A stretch of DNA of 64,000 nt from Quillaja saponaria (GCA_029379385.1 CM055608.1:17048350-17112349), one strand, 5' to 3'. Numbered from the stretch's first letter, positions 23,207 through 35,829 are shown. Made by a program: numbers and translations. The notes: generated by a model not told the origin, from the sequence alone.

Positions 23207-24166
23207 TTCAAAGCTGTTGCTTTGAAATTGAACCTTGTACCTAAAATCTTAATCGTTGATCCAAATTCTATTTATTTTTTTATCCTACAAGCTTTATTCA
23301 TCCACATGGTTGTGGCGGTACTTCTGGAATCCCAAATGAACGTCTACTTCACAGTTTTGTCCCCAAACCCTATATTTCAAAGATTTTGTTTTGAAATTCA
23401 AACATGTTTCTAAAATCCTAACTGTTAATCCAAATTCTATTTCATTTTTCTCACAAGTCTTAATCATTTCCATAGTTGTGCCGATAATCCTGGAGTCGTG
23501 AATGGACGTCTATTTGACAATTTTATCCCTCAAACGCCATTTTTCAAAGATTTTGCTTTGAAATTGAAACTTGTGCTTAAAATATTAACTGCAAATCCAA
23601 ATTTTATTTCATTTTTTCCTAAGCCTTATTCAACCCCATGGTTGTGTCGATACTCCCTAAATTCCCAGCAGGCGTCTACTTAACTAGTTTTGCCACCTGT
23701 ACCCCAATTTTCAAAGCTTTTGCTTTGAAGTTGAAACATGAGTCTAAAATCCTAATCATTGATCCAATTCTTTTTTTTCCCCCTAGAGGTTTTATTCTTT
23801 CCCATAGTCATGCTTGTATTCTCAGAATCCCAAATAGACGTCAACTTGATTATTTTTCTCCTCGAACCCAATTTTTTAAAGTTTTTGTGTACAAATTGAA
23901 ACTTGTACTTAAAATCCTAACCGTTGATATAAGTTTTATTTCATTTTTACAAGAAGCTTATTCATTTTCATAGTTGTGCCAGTACTACTAGAATGCCGAA
24001 TTAAAGTATACTTGACTATTTTGCCCCTCAAATCCCATTTTTTAAAGATTTTGCTTTGAAATTGAAACTTGTGCTCAAATCCTGACCTTTGGTCCAAATT
24101 CTATTTTGCTATCCTTCAAGTCTTATTTATCCCCATGGTCAAGTGGGTACTCCAAGAATCCCGAAT
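23207..24166 (+). repeat. Tandem array B, about 167-bp units, six copies
   Basis: Units open with TT(C/T)AAAG at 23207, 23376, 23543, 23710, 23875 and 24041 (spacings 169, 167, 167, 165, 166 bp); the last is partial. Shared blocks are TTTTGCTTTGAAATTGAAAC, AAAATCCTAACCGTTGATCC, CTTATTCATCCCCATGGTTG and GACGTCTACTTGAC. Lengths are not multiples of three and the ORFs inside (23201-23973) shift frame, so it is non-coding. Unit length is in the range of plant satellite DNA. Array A (2781-3375) is the same family in reverse. Confidence 0.9.
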
Positions 24167-24372
24167 TGTGTTAGTATAAGTTTTTTTAAATCTATGGTTC
24201 ATGCATGTTATGCACACGTAACGGAATATTTAAAAATTTTCGAACCAATAACATAGGCTATTCAAATAATTATATGATATGAAAGCTAAAGATTAAAACT
24301 AACCTCTTGTAGCTCTCTTGATGCAGCTAATTTGTTTGTTTAGTAGAGATACTTGGAGTGTCTGCTCTAGGT
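24167..24372 (-). mobile_element. Copia LTR terminus, reversed
   Basis: TGTTAG at 24167 is the reverse of the LTR end CTAACA, and the next 200 bp match the reverse of 15290-15494 (AACATAGGCTATTCAAATAA, AAGCTAAAGATTAA, GATGCAGCTAATTTG). It is truncated at about 24372. It abuts array B exactly at the LTR end, so this copia LTR inserted into the array or beside it. Confidence 0.65.
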
Positions 24373-25762
24373 GTGCTTCTTTCTTTTTTCTTTTTTTGTC
24401 CTTTGCTTTTTATGTCTGATAATAGAAATGAATCTATGAGAGAGATAGAGATTGGTTTGGTTTTTAGTTGCTCATCTTAACCTAGTGATATCAGTTTAGC
24501 TTACACATGTTAGGGTTAATTTTTGCTTTGCTTTGCCTGCTTGAATTTAGACTCTGTATAGTATTTCTAGTTTTTTCTTTTCTTTGCTTGGTTGAACTTA
24601 ATTTCTTGCTTTGAATCTTGTTTGGTAGCTTGCTCATCTTTGTTAATGAAAGCTTATTCTACTTTTTATATTACCTACTCTCCCTTTCTTTTTATCCCAT
24701 AGCTTTACATTTCACGTGTCTGCTTTCAATTTTCTGCCAGATTCTGTATCAAATTGCTGCTGTTCTTGTTTTTGTTGTTGTTCTTGTTGTTGTCACCATT
24801 TCATTGGTTGGTACTTTGGATAATTAGTCTTAAATAGTTGTTTAGAAGGGCCAATATACAATAGACTATGCTCCACAATTTTTTGTCTTTTTTCTTTTTT
24901 TCTTTATTACCCTTTTCGTCTTGCCTCAAGAACCTTGGCCATCAGCTTTATTCTTCAATATTCTTTTGTTAAATCTTTCAACCGTTTCTCTGATGCATGT
25001 GTCTAAAACTATAACATTAATTAGCAAGGGACATGTCTGAGTAGTACATGTTAAGAATATTTTGCTTCCCATCAATTGGATGTTGCCTTTTTTGTGGCTA
25101 TATTTCTGAGAATATTGTTACTGAGTTCTGGATATAGGGATCTCATGGTGTTGGCATTGGCACTTGATGCTTTTAGCTTAGCTATGCAATGGTTTAGCCA
25201 TTGTGCATGGTCCAAGCTTTACCCTTCTAACAAGTCGTCAAAGTTACAAGTTTAGTTTGAAACAGTTTTAGCGAGTCTTTTGCGCTTTTAAACTCCGTTC
25301 TTCGCTGATGGTTAAGTATCTGTTTTACTTAATGGACAGATTCATAAAGTCTGTAGTTGATTTCCAGGTTGCTTTTGACAATTCAAATTTTTGGTGCCTT
25401 GTTTTTTATGGGATTTAGCCATGGCAGCTAGTTATACAGGTCTGCCATGACAATCCACTCCCTCTGGGAAAAAGGATTGCTTTTTCTCCTTACTAAGCCC
25501 TCGTTTTTAAGGCTTCATTTGTTTATGAACTGTACTCTGCAACTTTTACAGTATGTAATGAAAGCAATATCTACCCTTTGTTACCTATGCAATGATATCC
25601 TAAATAAAAGTCTATTACTTTATATCTACTGGCAGTATGAATTGAGTCCCTTTCTGTATATCATATTCATTCTCCTTGCTGACATGTTGTAAGCATGAAT
25701 TGCATGTCTGGTACATAGTCACTTAGGAGCTGGGACCCTTGTCATTAATATTGCACTATGAT
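24373..25762. other. Unassigned DNA, no supported gene
   Basis: The stretch is pyrimidine-rich with T runs. Hydrophobic ORFs at 24618-24827 and 25447-25692 are what such DNA yields by chance. I see no domain, splice pattern or transposon end before the CACTA element. Confidence 0.4.
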
Positions 25763-26480
25763 CACTATAAGAAAAAAGAGTATCAATGTCCGCCAAAAGT
25801 GGACGTTGATGAGCATCAGTGTCCACCAATGGGCACTAAAGAGTGGACACTGATAATATTATCAACGTCCATGCGAACGCTGTCATAAACATCCATTGAT
25901 TAGTGTCCTCTCGGTGGACGCTAATAATAATTGTCAATAATAATTAAGTAGACTCTGATAATGTTGGCATCCACCATGGAAAAGATGATAAGTGGAAGTT
26001 GATAGTATTAGCGTCCACTACAAAATAGTGGACGCTGATACTTAAAAATTTAGGGAAAAAAAAATTATTTTGCCGAGACCATCTGCTAGTTTCAACCCAA
26101 ATAATTAAAAGGAAAAAACTCACTTTTCACATAATATCCAAATTTATAATTAGGATATAACAAATTATCAACAATTGTATCTAATACAGATTAATCAAAT
26201 GTAAAATCACTCTTAAAAAAAAAAATATTGTAAAACCGTTATACACAAAATTTTTGTTATATACAGTAAAAGATTAGACGAAGCATTCATCCTCTCACAT
26301 TTCTAGGACTTCTCTCATTCTCTCTTGCTAATGAAAAGCCACCTTAATTTACTCAACCTCTTCACGTTTCACAAATGATTTGCTCGTTGTATCTCAGTTA
26401 AAAACAAAATGCAAAATCATATAACAACAATTAAAACAATTTTAAAAATACAAATTCTAAAAAGGACCATAAGTATAACC

Positions 26481-26584
26481 GCGAGAACAGTTACAGAAGT
26501 AACTACATAATTTAGTTCATTGATATTGAAACGCGAGAACAGTTATAGAAGTAACTACATAATTTAGTTCATTGATATTGAAAA
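26481..26584. repeat. Tandem duplication, 2 x 52 bp, in the CACTA element
   Basis: GCGAGAACAGTTACAGAAGT at 26481 and GCGAGAACAGTTATAGAAGT at 26533 start two nearly identical 52-bp copies. Confidence 0.9.
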
Positions 26585-27158
26585 GAGGAATGGTAGAAAC
26601 AAGAAACTCTAAACATAGATTTCAAAAGTGTTAGGATGTCCCATCTAAGTTAGAAATTGAAGCACTATAAAACATTTATTATGATTAAAGTCCATCAATT
26701 TTCCAATTCCATCTAAAACATGGTTTGATTTGTTTTGTAACTTCACCATAAAATGAGAAGCTCTATTAAGCCAAATGATTAATTGCTAGTCACACAGTTC
26801 AATAACACTAAAAGATGGAATTGAAAATAAGGCAAAAGGAGCAATTGTTTTCTTTGCACTACCAATCATCTCATTAAATAGAAACTGTTGAGCAGTAATT
26901 TTATTTTGATTTAATTTTGTTTAAATAATCCTAACTCTGCTAGCGCAATGACTATATCTTATGTTATAAGAAGAAGAATAGTTGACAAAGGGAAGGGAAA
27001 TAAGGATAAATAATTTTGTAACTAAGACAGTATTAGAAAAAATTAACTTAATATTCAGTAATGATACCTACTTGGGATACTTAATTAGCATGATAACACA
27101 GCCTCTTTCAATAAGAGTTTAGCATTTTCTAACCCCTTAATGCTTTCCCACTTCACAT

Positions 27159-27757
27159 CTGGACTCTCACACGAATGATATCCCTGTAAGAGTTATGATT
27201 CAATATGACCAATTATAAAAGAAATGATATTACCACAAAGAAAGTATAATATCAGCAATAGCCATTCATCAATATAACTCATATATGCTAAAAAAAAGAA
27301 GAAGAAAACAGAAACTTACCTAATTAAGCTCTCTCCTAAAGCAACCATGTGTGAAAATTCAAAAACAGGAAGGAGAGACTTCTGCCTAAAAATGTAAACA
27401 ACAATCTTTAGTTGATATCCCTGGACTCCCACACGAATGATATCCCTGTAAGAGTTATGATTCAATATGACCAATTACAATAGAAATGATACTACCACAA
27501 AGAAAGTAAAATATCAGCGACAGCCATTCATCAGTATAACTCATATATGCTTCAAAAAAAGAAGAAAAAAAAAAAGAAAAAAAAAAGAAAAAAAAGAAAA
27601 AAAGAAAAAAAAGAAAAAGAAAAAAAAGAAGAACAAGAACAAAACAGAAACTTACCTAATTAAGCTCTCTCCTAAAGCACCCATGCGTGTAGATTCAAAA
27701 ACAAGAAAGGAAGACTTCTGCCTGAGAATGTAAACAACAATCTTTAGTTGATATCAA
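27159..27757. repeat. Tandem duplication of about 262 bp with an expanded purine tract
   Basis: Unit 1 (27159-27420) and unit 2 (27421 to about 27757) both open CTGGACTC(T/C)CACACGAATGA and end CAACAATCTTTAGTTGATAT. Unit 2 is longer because its AAAAAAAGAAGAAG stretch has grown into an 80-nt purine-only run (27554-27633). The 88-residue lysine-rich ORF here is an artefact of that run. Confidence 0.85.
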
Positions 27758-28843
27758 AGAACTAGTTGAAGTATAATTTCACAACTTTAGGTCTTTTCTC
27801 CTTTAGTGGCAACCTAAAAGGCCTGACTATGCATAAATCTCACATATGAAAGATTAGCAACTGCCATAATTTTGGCATCAACAATATAACAAATCTCTTG
27901 ATTCTCTAGCACTTTGGCCATAATATCATATCATTATGCTTCCTAAGATGTTCACATATGAACTAAAGTATTATAATTTCTACTTCAACTACATAGAAAT
28001 ATACCATTTAATTATTCTAACAGAAAATTGTTCTTTATGCGTATATTGAATTGAATTAATGCATTTTTTCCTCATAAAGTAAACCTGAAACTTGTTGTTT
28101 CCTACACAATAGAAACCAATACTAAAAAGGAGAAAACTAAGTAGCTTGAACGCAGTCTTTCTTTAAAAAATAACAGATCTAATGATATGCTAGAATTTGA
28201 TAGCCAACTTCACAAGGAAATGCCTTTACTTAAGAATAAAAGGAAATCTATATTTTCTTGGAACTTTTCATTCCAAGAGGCTCATAGATGAAGTACTCAT
28301 CAGTGGCATATGCATAAGTTCAAAGGTATCACATATAGGTATGCTACACCAAAAGAAGATATTGAAGCAGTCTTAACATTAATGCTATAAATATATGCAC
28401 AAGAGGTAGTTTCCTCTTCAAATAACTAGAAAGCCATACCTTTTTCTATCAAACCAATCAACTTCCGAACCCTAAATTCAAACACTAACCCTTAAAAGTC
28501 TGAACTTTAAAACCCTAAAGCCCTCCGAAAAAAATAAAAAAGCCTTCTACACTCCCCATCTGTGTTGCATCAAGGGATAACTAGCATGAGACAATGGGTA
28601 ATTCTATAGTTAATTTCTGATTTCTCCCAAGCTTATATGCCATGCTAATTTTTTAATAATAATAAAAAAATAAAAAGCTTCCTAGTTCCTCAACTTATTT
28701 CTTAGTTGTTCGGTGAGCTACTAAATGAAATAGATGCAAGGAGAGCTGATACTGTAATAAAAGAGTGGAAGAGAACGTTAAGTACATTGTTACTTGTTAG
28801 AATATAAAATTGAAATAATTAAATTAAATTAATGGGGTGGTAT

Positions 28844-29077
28844 TTATTTGAACAAACTTGTGTAATATACCTTGGAACATTCTAATGACATTGTCTTCGC
28901 TTTCCAAATATCTTCCAAACCATCATCTTCAATATCAATTTGAAAATAGTCTTCCCTTTTTACACCAACATAAACACCTCTATCTCTGTTTCTTTCATCT
29001 TTACAAGGCAGACTTGCCAGAGCTCCACTTTCTATATAATGTCCCATTAGAGAATGGTACTCGTAGCATTCATACAT
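28844..29077 (-). other. Exon-like ORF inside the CACTA element
   Basis: A 77-residue minus-strand ORF has balanced, acidic composition (YFQIDIEDDGLEDIWKA) unlike its surroundings. A good splice donor, TTCCAAG|GTATATTAC, lies after MSLECSK at about 28868. Further upstream on the same strand (29640-29830) the sequence looks like a 5' leader rich in CTCTC. This could be an exon of the element's own gene or a captured host exon. The EDIW...SK end faintly recalls plant SNF2-type DRD1/CLASSY proteins, but I cannot support that from so little. Confidence 0.35.
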
Positions 29078-30171
29078 AGGTTTAAGTAATCAACGTTAGA
29101 GCAACAAAGAAAACATATATCATCTAGGATGAAAGCAAAGATAACGTCCACATTATCAGAAACCTAGCGATTGATGCAACATACATCCAATATATCATAA
29201 CAAGAAAATAGAAAATATAAATAGATAAAGCAATAAAGCAATAAAGCTCCAAAGTGAAAATCTTAGTCTTGATAGCATAATGGAAAAGAAAGACTGGTAT
29301 TTAAACAACAGAGATTTACAAGATAAGATATCAAGATCAAGGGCAACAACTTTAACAACCTCATATACCCTTTTTCTAGTTCTTAGCCTTTTCTGTTAAA
29401 AGCCGAAGAAAAGATAAAAAAGTTGTAAGCTTCTTTGACGTTGATGAAGAACAGGAAGGGTAGACCCAACGATTTCCACCCAAGAAAAATCAACTAAATA
29501 TGAAGATATTTCTAAATCCCTAAATTCAAACCAATTCTATCAACATTTAATCCTGAAAAGACCACAAGCTGACCCGAAATTAGTAGATCAAACAAAAATC
29601 TTCAGCACCAAGCCATGTACAAAAAAAAAGCTAAGCAAAAAAGTAGATTGAAAGATGGGCTTTAACCCTTCAGACATGAGAAGCAAAGGTGGCAAGCTAG
29701 TACAAGTGAGAACAGACAAGCAGCAACAACCACGACCGACCAAAGCAACTACAGCAGAGAGAGAGCACTAGAGAGATGAGAGCAAAATTTGAAATTTCGA
29801 GCGCAAAAAGAAGAATGCTTAGGGATTTGATTTAGGGAAATTATTACTGTCTACAGAAGTGGACGCTGATGATATAAGTAGTGCATACTTAAAATAATTT
29901 TTTATTTTTTTTAAGTAATAAAACATTATTTGCGTCCACCATAACACACGCTAATAATAACTAAAATGGATGCTGATACTTTCGTAGAAAATGGCACATA
30001 ATTTTGTTCATTATCAATGTCCGTTAGTTATTATCAACGTCCGTAATTTTTTCTTTTAAATTTATCATCGTGCATTTTTTTGCAGACGCTGATAATTATA
30101 AAAATGGAAGTTGATACTTATCAGCGTCCAATGCTTTATGGATGCTGACACTGTTTTTTCTTGTAGTGGAT

Positions 30172-32165
30172 AGTCACTTGCAGTTGAATGTTGGCTACTA
30201 GACTGACTGTAAAGTAACAAAAAAGACAAACCATGGTGATTTGATAATATAGGACTCACAAAATGTTTTTGTTTTTAAATTAATCCCACTTTGATTAAGA
30301 TAACAATATATAATTTTTTTAATATTTGGCTCCACATCCACTATTAGGCATTATTCTTGGCAGTGATATGTCCATTACAGACTTTGTGTCTAATGCCACC
30401 TTTACCTATTTCCCTTATTGTCTCCTCCTTTCTTCAAAACCTCTCATTTGAGGCAAGACCCTTTTCACTTCTTTAATTAACAAACGTCTTTTAGAATGTG
30501 ATGTCAAGTATAACTTACAAAATTAACATGTCTGAGATAATAAAATTCTAAATCCTAAAAGAAATGAGTAAATGTATCTTTCTTTTTGTAGATTTACATT
30601 CTTTAACCTTAATATTTAATTTTATTGAAATTGTCTTCTACTACTCAGGCATAACCTGGAAGCTCAATCAAAATCACACACAGGGATTTACTGAACACTC
30701 TTCAGCACTTGAATTAGTGTAGATCAATCAGCTAACTAGCTGTTTTAATTTGTCACGTGTACTTACCTAGCTAGGAATAATTCAATATGCCCAATTTAGT
30801 TAGAAAGGAAGTGAAAAATGTTTAAGGGTTTAGATTTCAATTCAAATTATCAAGTTGAATCCAATGACACTAACAGCTATGACGTGGAAGTTGTCCACTT
30901 GGGCCCATGTCAACAATTGAAACTAATGATATTTTACAATTTGATTGCCATATAGTAAATAATGATTAGGACTTGGACAACATGACAGATACTTTATGGA
31001 ACATGGATCAATATGATAGTTTAGACAGTTAAGAAATGGGCATGCATCTGTTGTTCTGGTTATTATTGGATGAGTTATAAAAGCTGAAGTACTTCTAGGA
31101 TATCTCAATGAATTTGTGTAGAGAATAGTCAGCTGATTCTGTTGAATCTAGTTAGAGTTGAATTATATACTAAATAACTAATGAATTGTAATTAACTTAT
31201 TTAGGGAAAATACAAGAAAAAAAAAAAACTTGTTTATGGTAATAGTCATTAGACTTGAACTTAAAATCGAAAAATTAAATATTTGCCATATTTAAAAAAA
31301 AATTATGCTGCAATGTACATAGTTCATTATTTGTTTCCATTAGGAATTGGATCTTGGATACATTTCTATTTTTGTAAATCTTATAAGAAGATTGATGTGC
31401 ATATTGTCTGTAGGATTACTATTTTGTCTGAGATTTTAGTAGCAAAGATAATCTAGGTATGCTTCTCTGTGTTATAGAAGTTAAATAATATGTATTATGT
31501 ATAATATGCTTTACATGCATGTACTTTTTACTTAGTTTGGCATGTATCTTCTAGAGGTAGGCTTTATGGTGATGTATAATGTCAATTCTCAAATATATCT
31601 TCAATGAAAGTAAGTATATGAAGTTTTTAAGTTTTTAACTCACACTGCTAGTTTAGTTTAGACCCTGGCCATGGGACATTAAGCATACTCTTTATGAACT
31701 AGATTTTAATTACTCTTATCTATATTTACCTCTTTGTCTATAATTGTTGATTGTCAGGTGATTGGTTTGGATTGGGCAAAGGACCTCCTCAAATTGGTTA
31801 ATCTAGGGAGTAAGATTTACTAGGTACAAATGCTTAAATGATTTCACTTCCTGTTTGGTATGAGAACTAATGGGCATCATGTATGCAATTATAGTCCAAA
31901 TATGAAATTATCAAGGATTTCTAATTTATTACTTGGTAGAAAATTGAGAAATTTGGTTTTGACGTCTAATTGCATCATTCTATTATTCTATTGCGTAATT
32001 TTGTTATGAAATGATTGCTTCCTTTTCATAATTATTCTATTATCTTTGAAATCAATACCTTTTACAATCATGTAATCATGTTGAGTGGACTTATCATTAA
32101 CATTCATTGATAAACCCTTAGAAATTAGTTTGAGAATCACTACAAATGAAATTTTTTATGTCTAT
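30172..32165. other. Unassigned intergenic DNA
   Basis: No gene, transposon end or clear repeat. Short ORFs on the minus strand (30923-31108) have no features. Confidence 0.45.
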
Positions 32166-33676
32166 TGATAAGTTTATAAGATAAGCTTATTTTACATCAC
32201 CTTGTTCATTCATTTTAGCTATGTTCTTGAGCTTGCTTTATGAACTATCTAGTTTTACCTTAGTTCTTAGTTTAGTTCGTATTGCATTAAGATATTAAGT
32301 TTTAGTTGTTATTGCTTAGGATTTAACTTTTGAATAAGAGTTCCATTCCTAATTGACTCTTTTTGTATGTTTGAAGGTACAATGCTTCAAAGAGTCCTTT
32401 TTGAAGACTAGTAGCAAAAAAAAAAGGATTATAGCTTGTCGAGCACCTAGGCCATGGAAAAATGAGGTTATAGCACTAAAACAACTCAATCAGGCCTGGC
32501 TGGCACCATGGTGTTGGAATTCTTGTGCCATGACTTCCAAAGCCTCTAGGTTGAATTAATTGTGGCAACAAGGAATGGTGCCATGGTGCTTGGATGTTGA
32601 AGCCACGGCATTGGGGTTGGCTCTAGAATCATGCAGCCATGGTGCCTAAGGTTGATCCCCCGTCCAATTTCAGTGTTGTGGCCCTAGAAAAAGTGTAGCT
32701 ACAATGCTGACTCGATAAATCTGCTCCTAATTAGACTTAAACTCATGATTTTAAAGCCTATAAGAGAGGAAAGGAAAAGCTTTGGGGATTCAACACACAC
32801 AATTGAGCAAAGGAATTTTGGAGATATAAAGCTGATTAAGAGTGAAAGGAGAAAAAGGAGCAAGGATAACCAAAGTTTGAAGACTAACAACGTACATAGT
32901 TTTATCTTATTCTTTCTCTCTTATAGTTTCTTTGAATGTTCTTGATGATTTGTTTAAATATAGTCATGTTTACACTAAGTAGCATGAACTAATCCCCTTT
33001 CTTGGATAACAATGGAACTCACATGTAGCTTGACTTAAATTTTTCTATGGATTGCTTAGGGTTTGGTATTTATGTTATTTCATTTCATTCTATGCTTAAT
33101 GCCTCTAATTCCTTAATCACCAGTTAGATTGACTTGGTAACTTAGTGGAACCTTGACGAAGGAAATCTAAGAAGCCTTGAGTGATATAGCTTTTGTTTGA
33201 ATTCATTCATCTAGTTATTTTAATTTGATTCGTATATAGGATAGATATATACTTATATACCTTGTATAGCCAATTTAGGTCTAATCTTAATTAATCTTGC
33301 TTAATTTAATTCTCATAGATATATAGAGAAATGGTTAAGATATAAATTATAAGAAACTCAAAAGATACTTATAATTGACTTAGAACCCCCCAGGTTAATA
33401 ACATGATACCATAATTAAGCATGATAGAATAAAGGCAAGTCAAGTGAAGTGTGAGGGAAACTGTGTTCCTAGGTTCATCTTCATACATTCTTAAGTTTAA
33501 TCGCTTTAAGTCATTTAGTCAATAATCTCAAAGTTTCAATTGTCTGGATAAAGTTAGGATTGGTTAATTTTAGTATTTAGCATTGTTAAAGTTAATTCCT
33601 TTTGGGAACGATACTTGATTTACTCTATATTACTTGTTAAAATGATACGTGCACTTTTGTAGTAAAATTTATGACA
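32166..33676 (+). mobile_element. 5' LTR of Athila element 2
   Basis: The LTR runs from TGATAAG (32166) to TATGACA (33676), about 1.5 kb, and resembles the LTRs at 17473 and 21348 (AAGTAGCATG, GGAACCTTGACGAAGGAAAT, TGGGAACGAT near the end). It has a cluster of CCATGG palindromes at 32504-32647. ORFs at 32353-32945 lie inside the LTR and are not genes. Confidence 0.8.
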
Positions 33677-33682
33677 AGTTTT

Positions 33683-33700
33683 TGGCATCGTGCTGGGGAA
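33683..33700 (+). other. Primer binding site, tRNA-Asp type
   Basis: TGGCATCGTGCTGGGGAA, six bases after the LTR, is a decayed form of TGGCGCCGTTGCCGGGGA, the complement of the tRNA-Asp 3' end used by Athila elements. Confidence 0.7.
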
Positions 33701-33879
33701 TTAGCTTAACATTGTTAATATTAATACCTGTCAATTCTAGTTTTAATTTAGATTTTCTTTTTGTTTCAGGTACTTATGAACGTTTATGCAAAGAACTCGA
33801 AGCTTGAATGTTGTTCCTTTTGATCCCAAGATAGGAAAGACAATTCGAAGACTTCAAAAGAATAATCAATAAGCCTCTT

Positions 33880-34893
33880 TGCATATTCTAGCAATGGCTG
33901 ATGAACAATAACCTAATTCCTTATAGGACTATACTGTTCGTTTAGTGGAAGGCCTTCATTCTAGCGTTCAAAGGCCATTAGTTCAAGCCAAGAACTTTGA
34001 AATTAAGCCTGGTCATATCCAAATGATCTAGTAAATGGCATAATTTGTTGGCTTTCCAAATGATGATCTCAATATTCATCTTGTTACATTCTTGGCATTG
34101 TTCAAACGTAAAAGTACAATGGCATTTGTGATGATGCCATTTGTGGTTTTTCCCTTTCTCACTCCGAGATAAGGCAAAACGTTGGCTATACTTATTACCA
34201 TCCAACTCCATTACTACATGGATAGATTTGGCCCAAAAATTCTTAGCAAAGTTCTTTCCATTGACCAAGATAGCTAAGTTACAAAATGAGATCTCATCAT
34301 TGATGCAACTAGACCAAGAACTCTCTGTGAAGCTTGGGAAAGTTCAAGGAATTAATGCGACAATGCCTTCACTATGGTCTTCCAATATGGCTGAAAGTCC
34401 AAATATTTTAAAATGGGTGTCACGGCTAGCAGGTGCATTAATGAGAAAGTCCATTGACGAAGCATATGAGCTGTTGGAATAAATGTCTTCCAATAATTAT
34501 CAATGGCCATCTGAGAGACTGGCAACCCGAAGATTAACTAGTGTACATAAGCTAGACACCATCACTACCTTAACAACACAAGTGATAGGTTTAGCTAAAG
34601 GATTTGATAATCTTGGGGTTCCAGCAATCAAGAATCAAGTCATGGCTTGTGAGATATGCAAAGATGGTCATACTAGTGACCAATGCCCTAATACTGAAGC
34701 AGTGTAATATGTGGGCAACTACAGTAGGCAGAACAACCATTTTTCCAACACATATAATTTAGGGTGGAGAAATAATCCAAATTTCAATTGGAATAATCAA
34801 GGGCCTTCTAATGTTGTGAAGCTTTATTATCCTCATGGCTTCCAATCACAAGAAAGGCAAGTAGCTGTACCTAAAAAGAAACCATCCTTGTAG
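33880..34893 (+). pseudogene. Athila element 2 gag remnant
   Basis: Fragments in shifting frames match the plant gag (retrotrans_gag) core: FFPFSLRDKAKRWL (about 34144), SITTWIDLAQKFLAKFFP, IDEAYELLE and SSNNYQWPSER. A zinc knuckle, CEICKDGHTSDQC (CX2CX3HX4C), lies at 34648-34686 and would bind the element's RNA. Stops occur at 34480-34482, 34705-34707 and elsewhere. Confidence 0.8.
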
Positions 34894-35489
34894 GACAAGT
34901 TCATGCAATATATGTCTAAGACCGATTCAATGATCCAAAGCCAAGCGGCATTATTGAGGACACTGAAGAGACAGTGGCCAGTTGGTCAATGCTTTGACAA
35001 ATAGACCTCAAGGTGCTCTTCCTAGTGACACCCAGCCTAATCCAAGGAGGACAACAAGGAGCAATGCAAGGTAATAACCCTTAGAAGAGGTAAAATGGTG
35101 GAAGAACCTAACATACAAGCTGAAATTGTGAGCAAACAATCGAAGTGGTTACTTTAGTTGAAAAGAAAGAGAAAAAAGCTCAAGTTGAAGAACTAACTCT
35201 GCTTACTCCTCCATTACCCTTTCCTTAAAGGTTCCAAAAGAAGAATCTTGATAAGCAATTTCAGAAGTTCCTAAAGGTGTTCAAAAAGCTTCACATCAAT
35301 ATACCATTTGCTAAAACTTTAAAAAAAAAATGCTCAACTTCATGAAGAACAACTTGTCCAAAAAGAGAAGGCTAAGTGAGTATGAAACTATTACTCTAAT
35401 TGAAGAATGTAGTAACATACTAAAAAAGAAACTCTCATCAAAGCTAAAGGATCTAGGTAAATTTATTATCCCTTACACTATTTGTACTT

Positions 35490-35829
35490 AATTTTTGCTT
35501 TATGTGATTTAAGAGCTAGCATTAATTTGATGCCCTTGTTTATATACCATAAATTAGGTACGGGGAAGTTAAGCCTATATCTGTTACATTATAACTATCT
35601 GATAGGTCTTTTACCTATCCAAAGGGAATTATAAAGGATGTGCTAGTCAAGGTAGATAAATTAATTTTCCCTATTAATTTTATTACTCTTGACATGGAAG
35701 AAGATACAAAAATCCTTATCATTCTTGGAATACCTTTCTTAGCTACAGGTAGAACCCTAATCAATATGCGAAAAGATGACCTTACTATAAGGGTTCAAGA
35801 CCAAAAGATAACATTTACCATTAAACCAT
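35490..35829 (+). pseudogene. Athila element 2 protease remnant
   Basis: The aspartic protease active site reads DLRAS (GAT at 35506) where the family has DLGAS, so the essential glycine is replaced by arginine. Stops follow before DVLVKVDKLIFPINFITLDM and GIPFLATGRTLIN (35640-35831), the rest of the protease fold. Confidence 0.75.

Larger units (their letters stand above)
25763..30168 (+). mobile_element. CACTA (EnSpm) element, probably non-autonomous
   Basis: The element starts CACTATAAGAAAAAAGAG at 25763 and ends TTTTTTCTTGTAGTG at 30168, terminal inverted repeats of the CACTA type. It is flanked by the 3-bp direct repeat GAT (25760-25762 and 30169-30171), the normal target duplication size. 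Both ends (25780-26045 and 29855-30165) carry many copies of GTGGACGCTGATA-like motifs in both orientations, the subterminal sites transposase binds. Within 4.4 kb no TNP2-type transposase domain is visible. The interior has two tandem duplications and one exon-like ORF, so mobilisation would need transposase in trans. Confidence 0.85.

Noticed and set aside
23201..23973. Three overlapping plus-strand ORFs with repeated FKAFALKLK-like phrases
   Set aside because: They are read through tandem array B; the unit lengths (165-169 bp) shift frame, so the repeats are not a repeat protein.
2781..24166. CRISPR-like repeats
   Set aside because: The repeats are head-to-tail without unique spacers and the DNA is eukaryotic.
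27467..27733. 88-residue lysine-rich ORF
   Set aside because: It is the translation of the expanded AAAG purine tract in a tandem duplication, not a gene.
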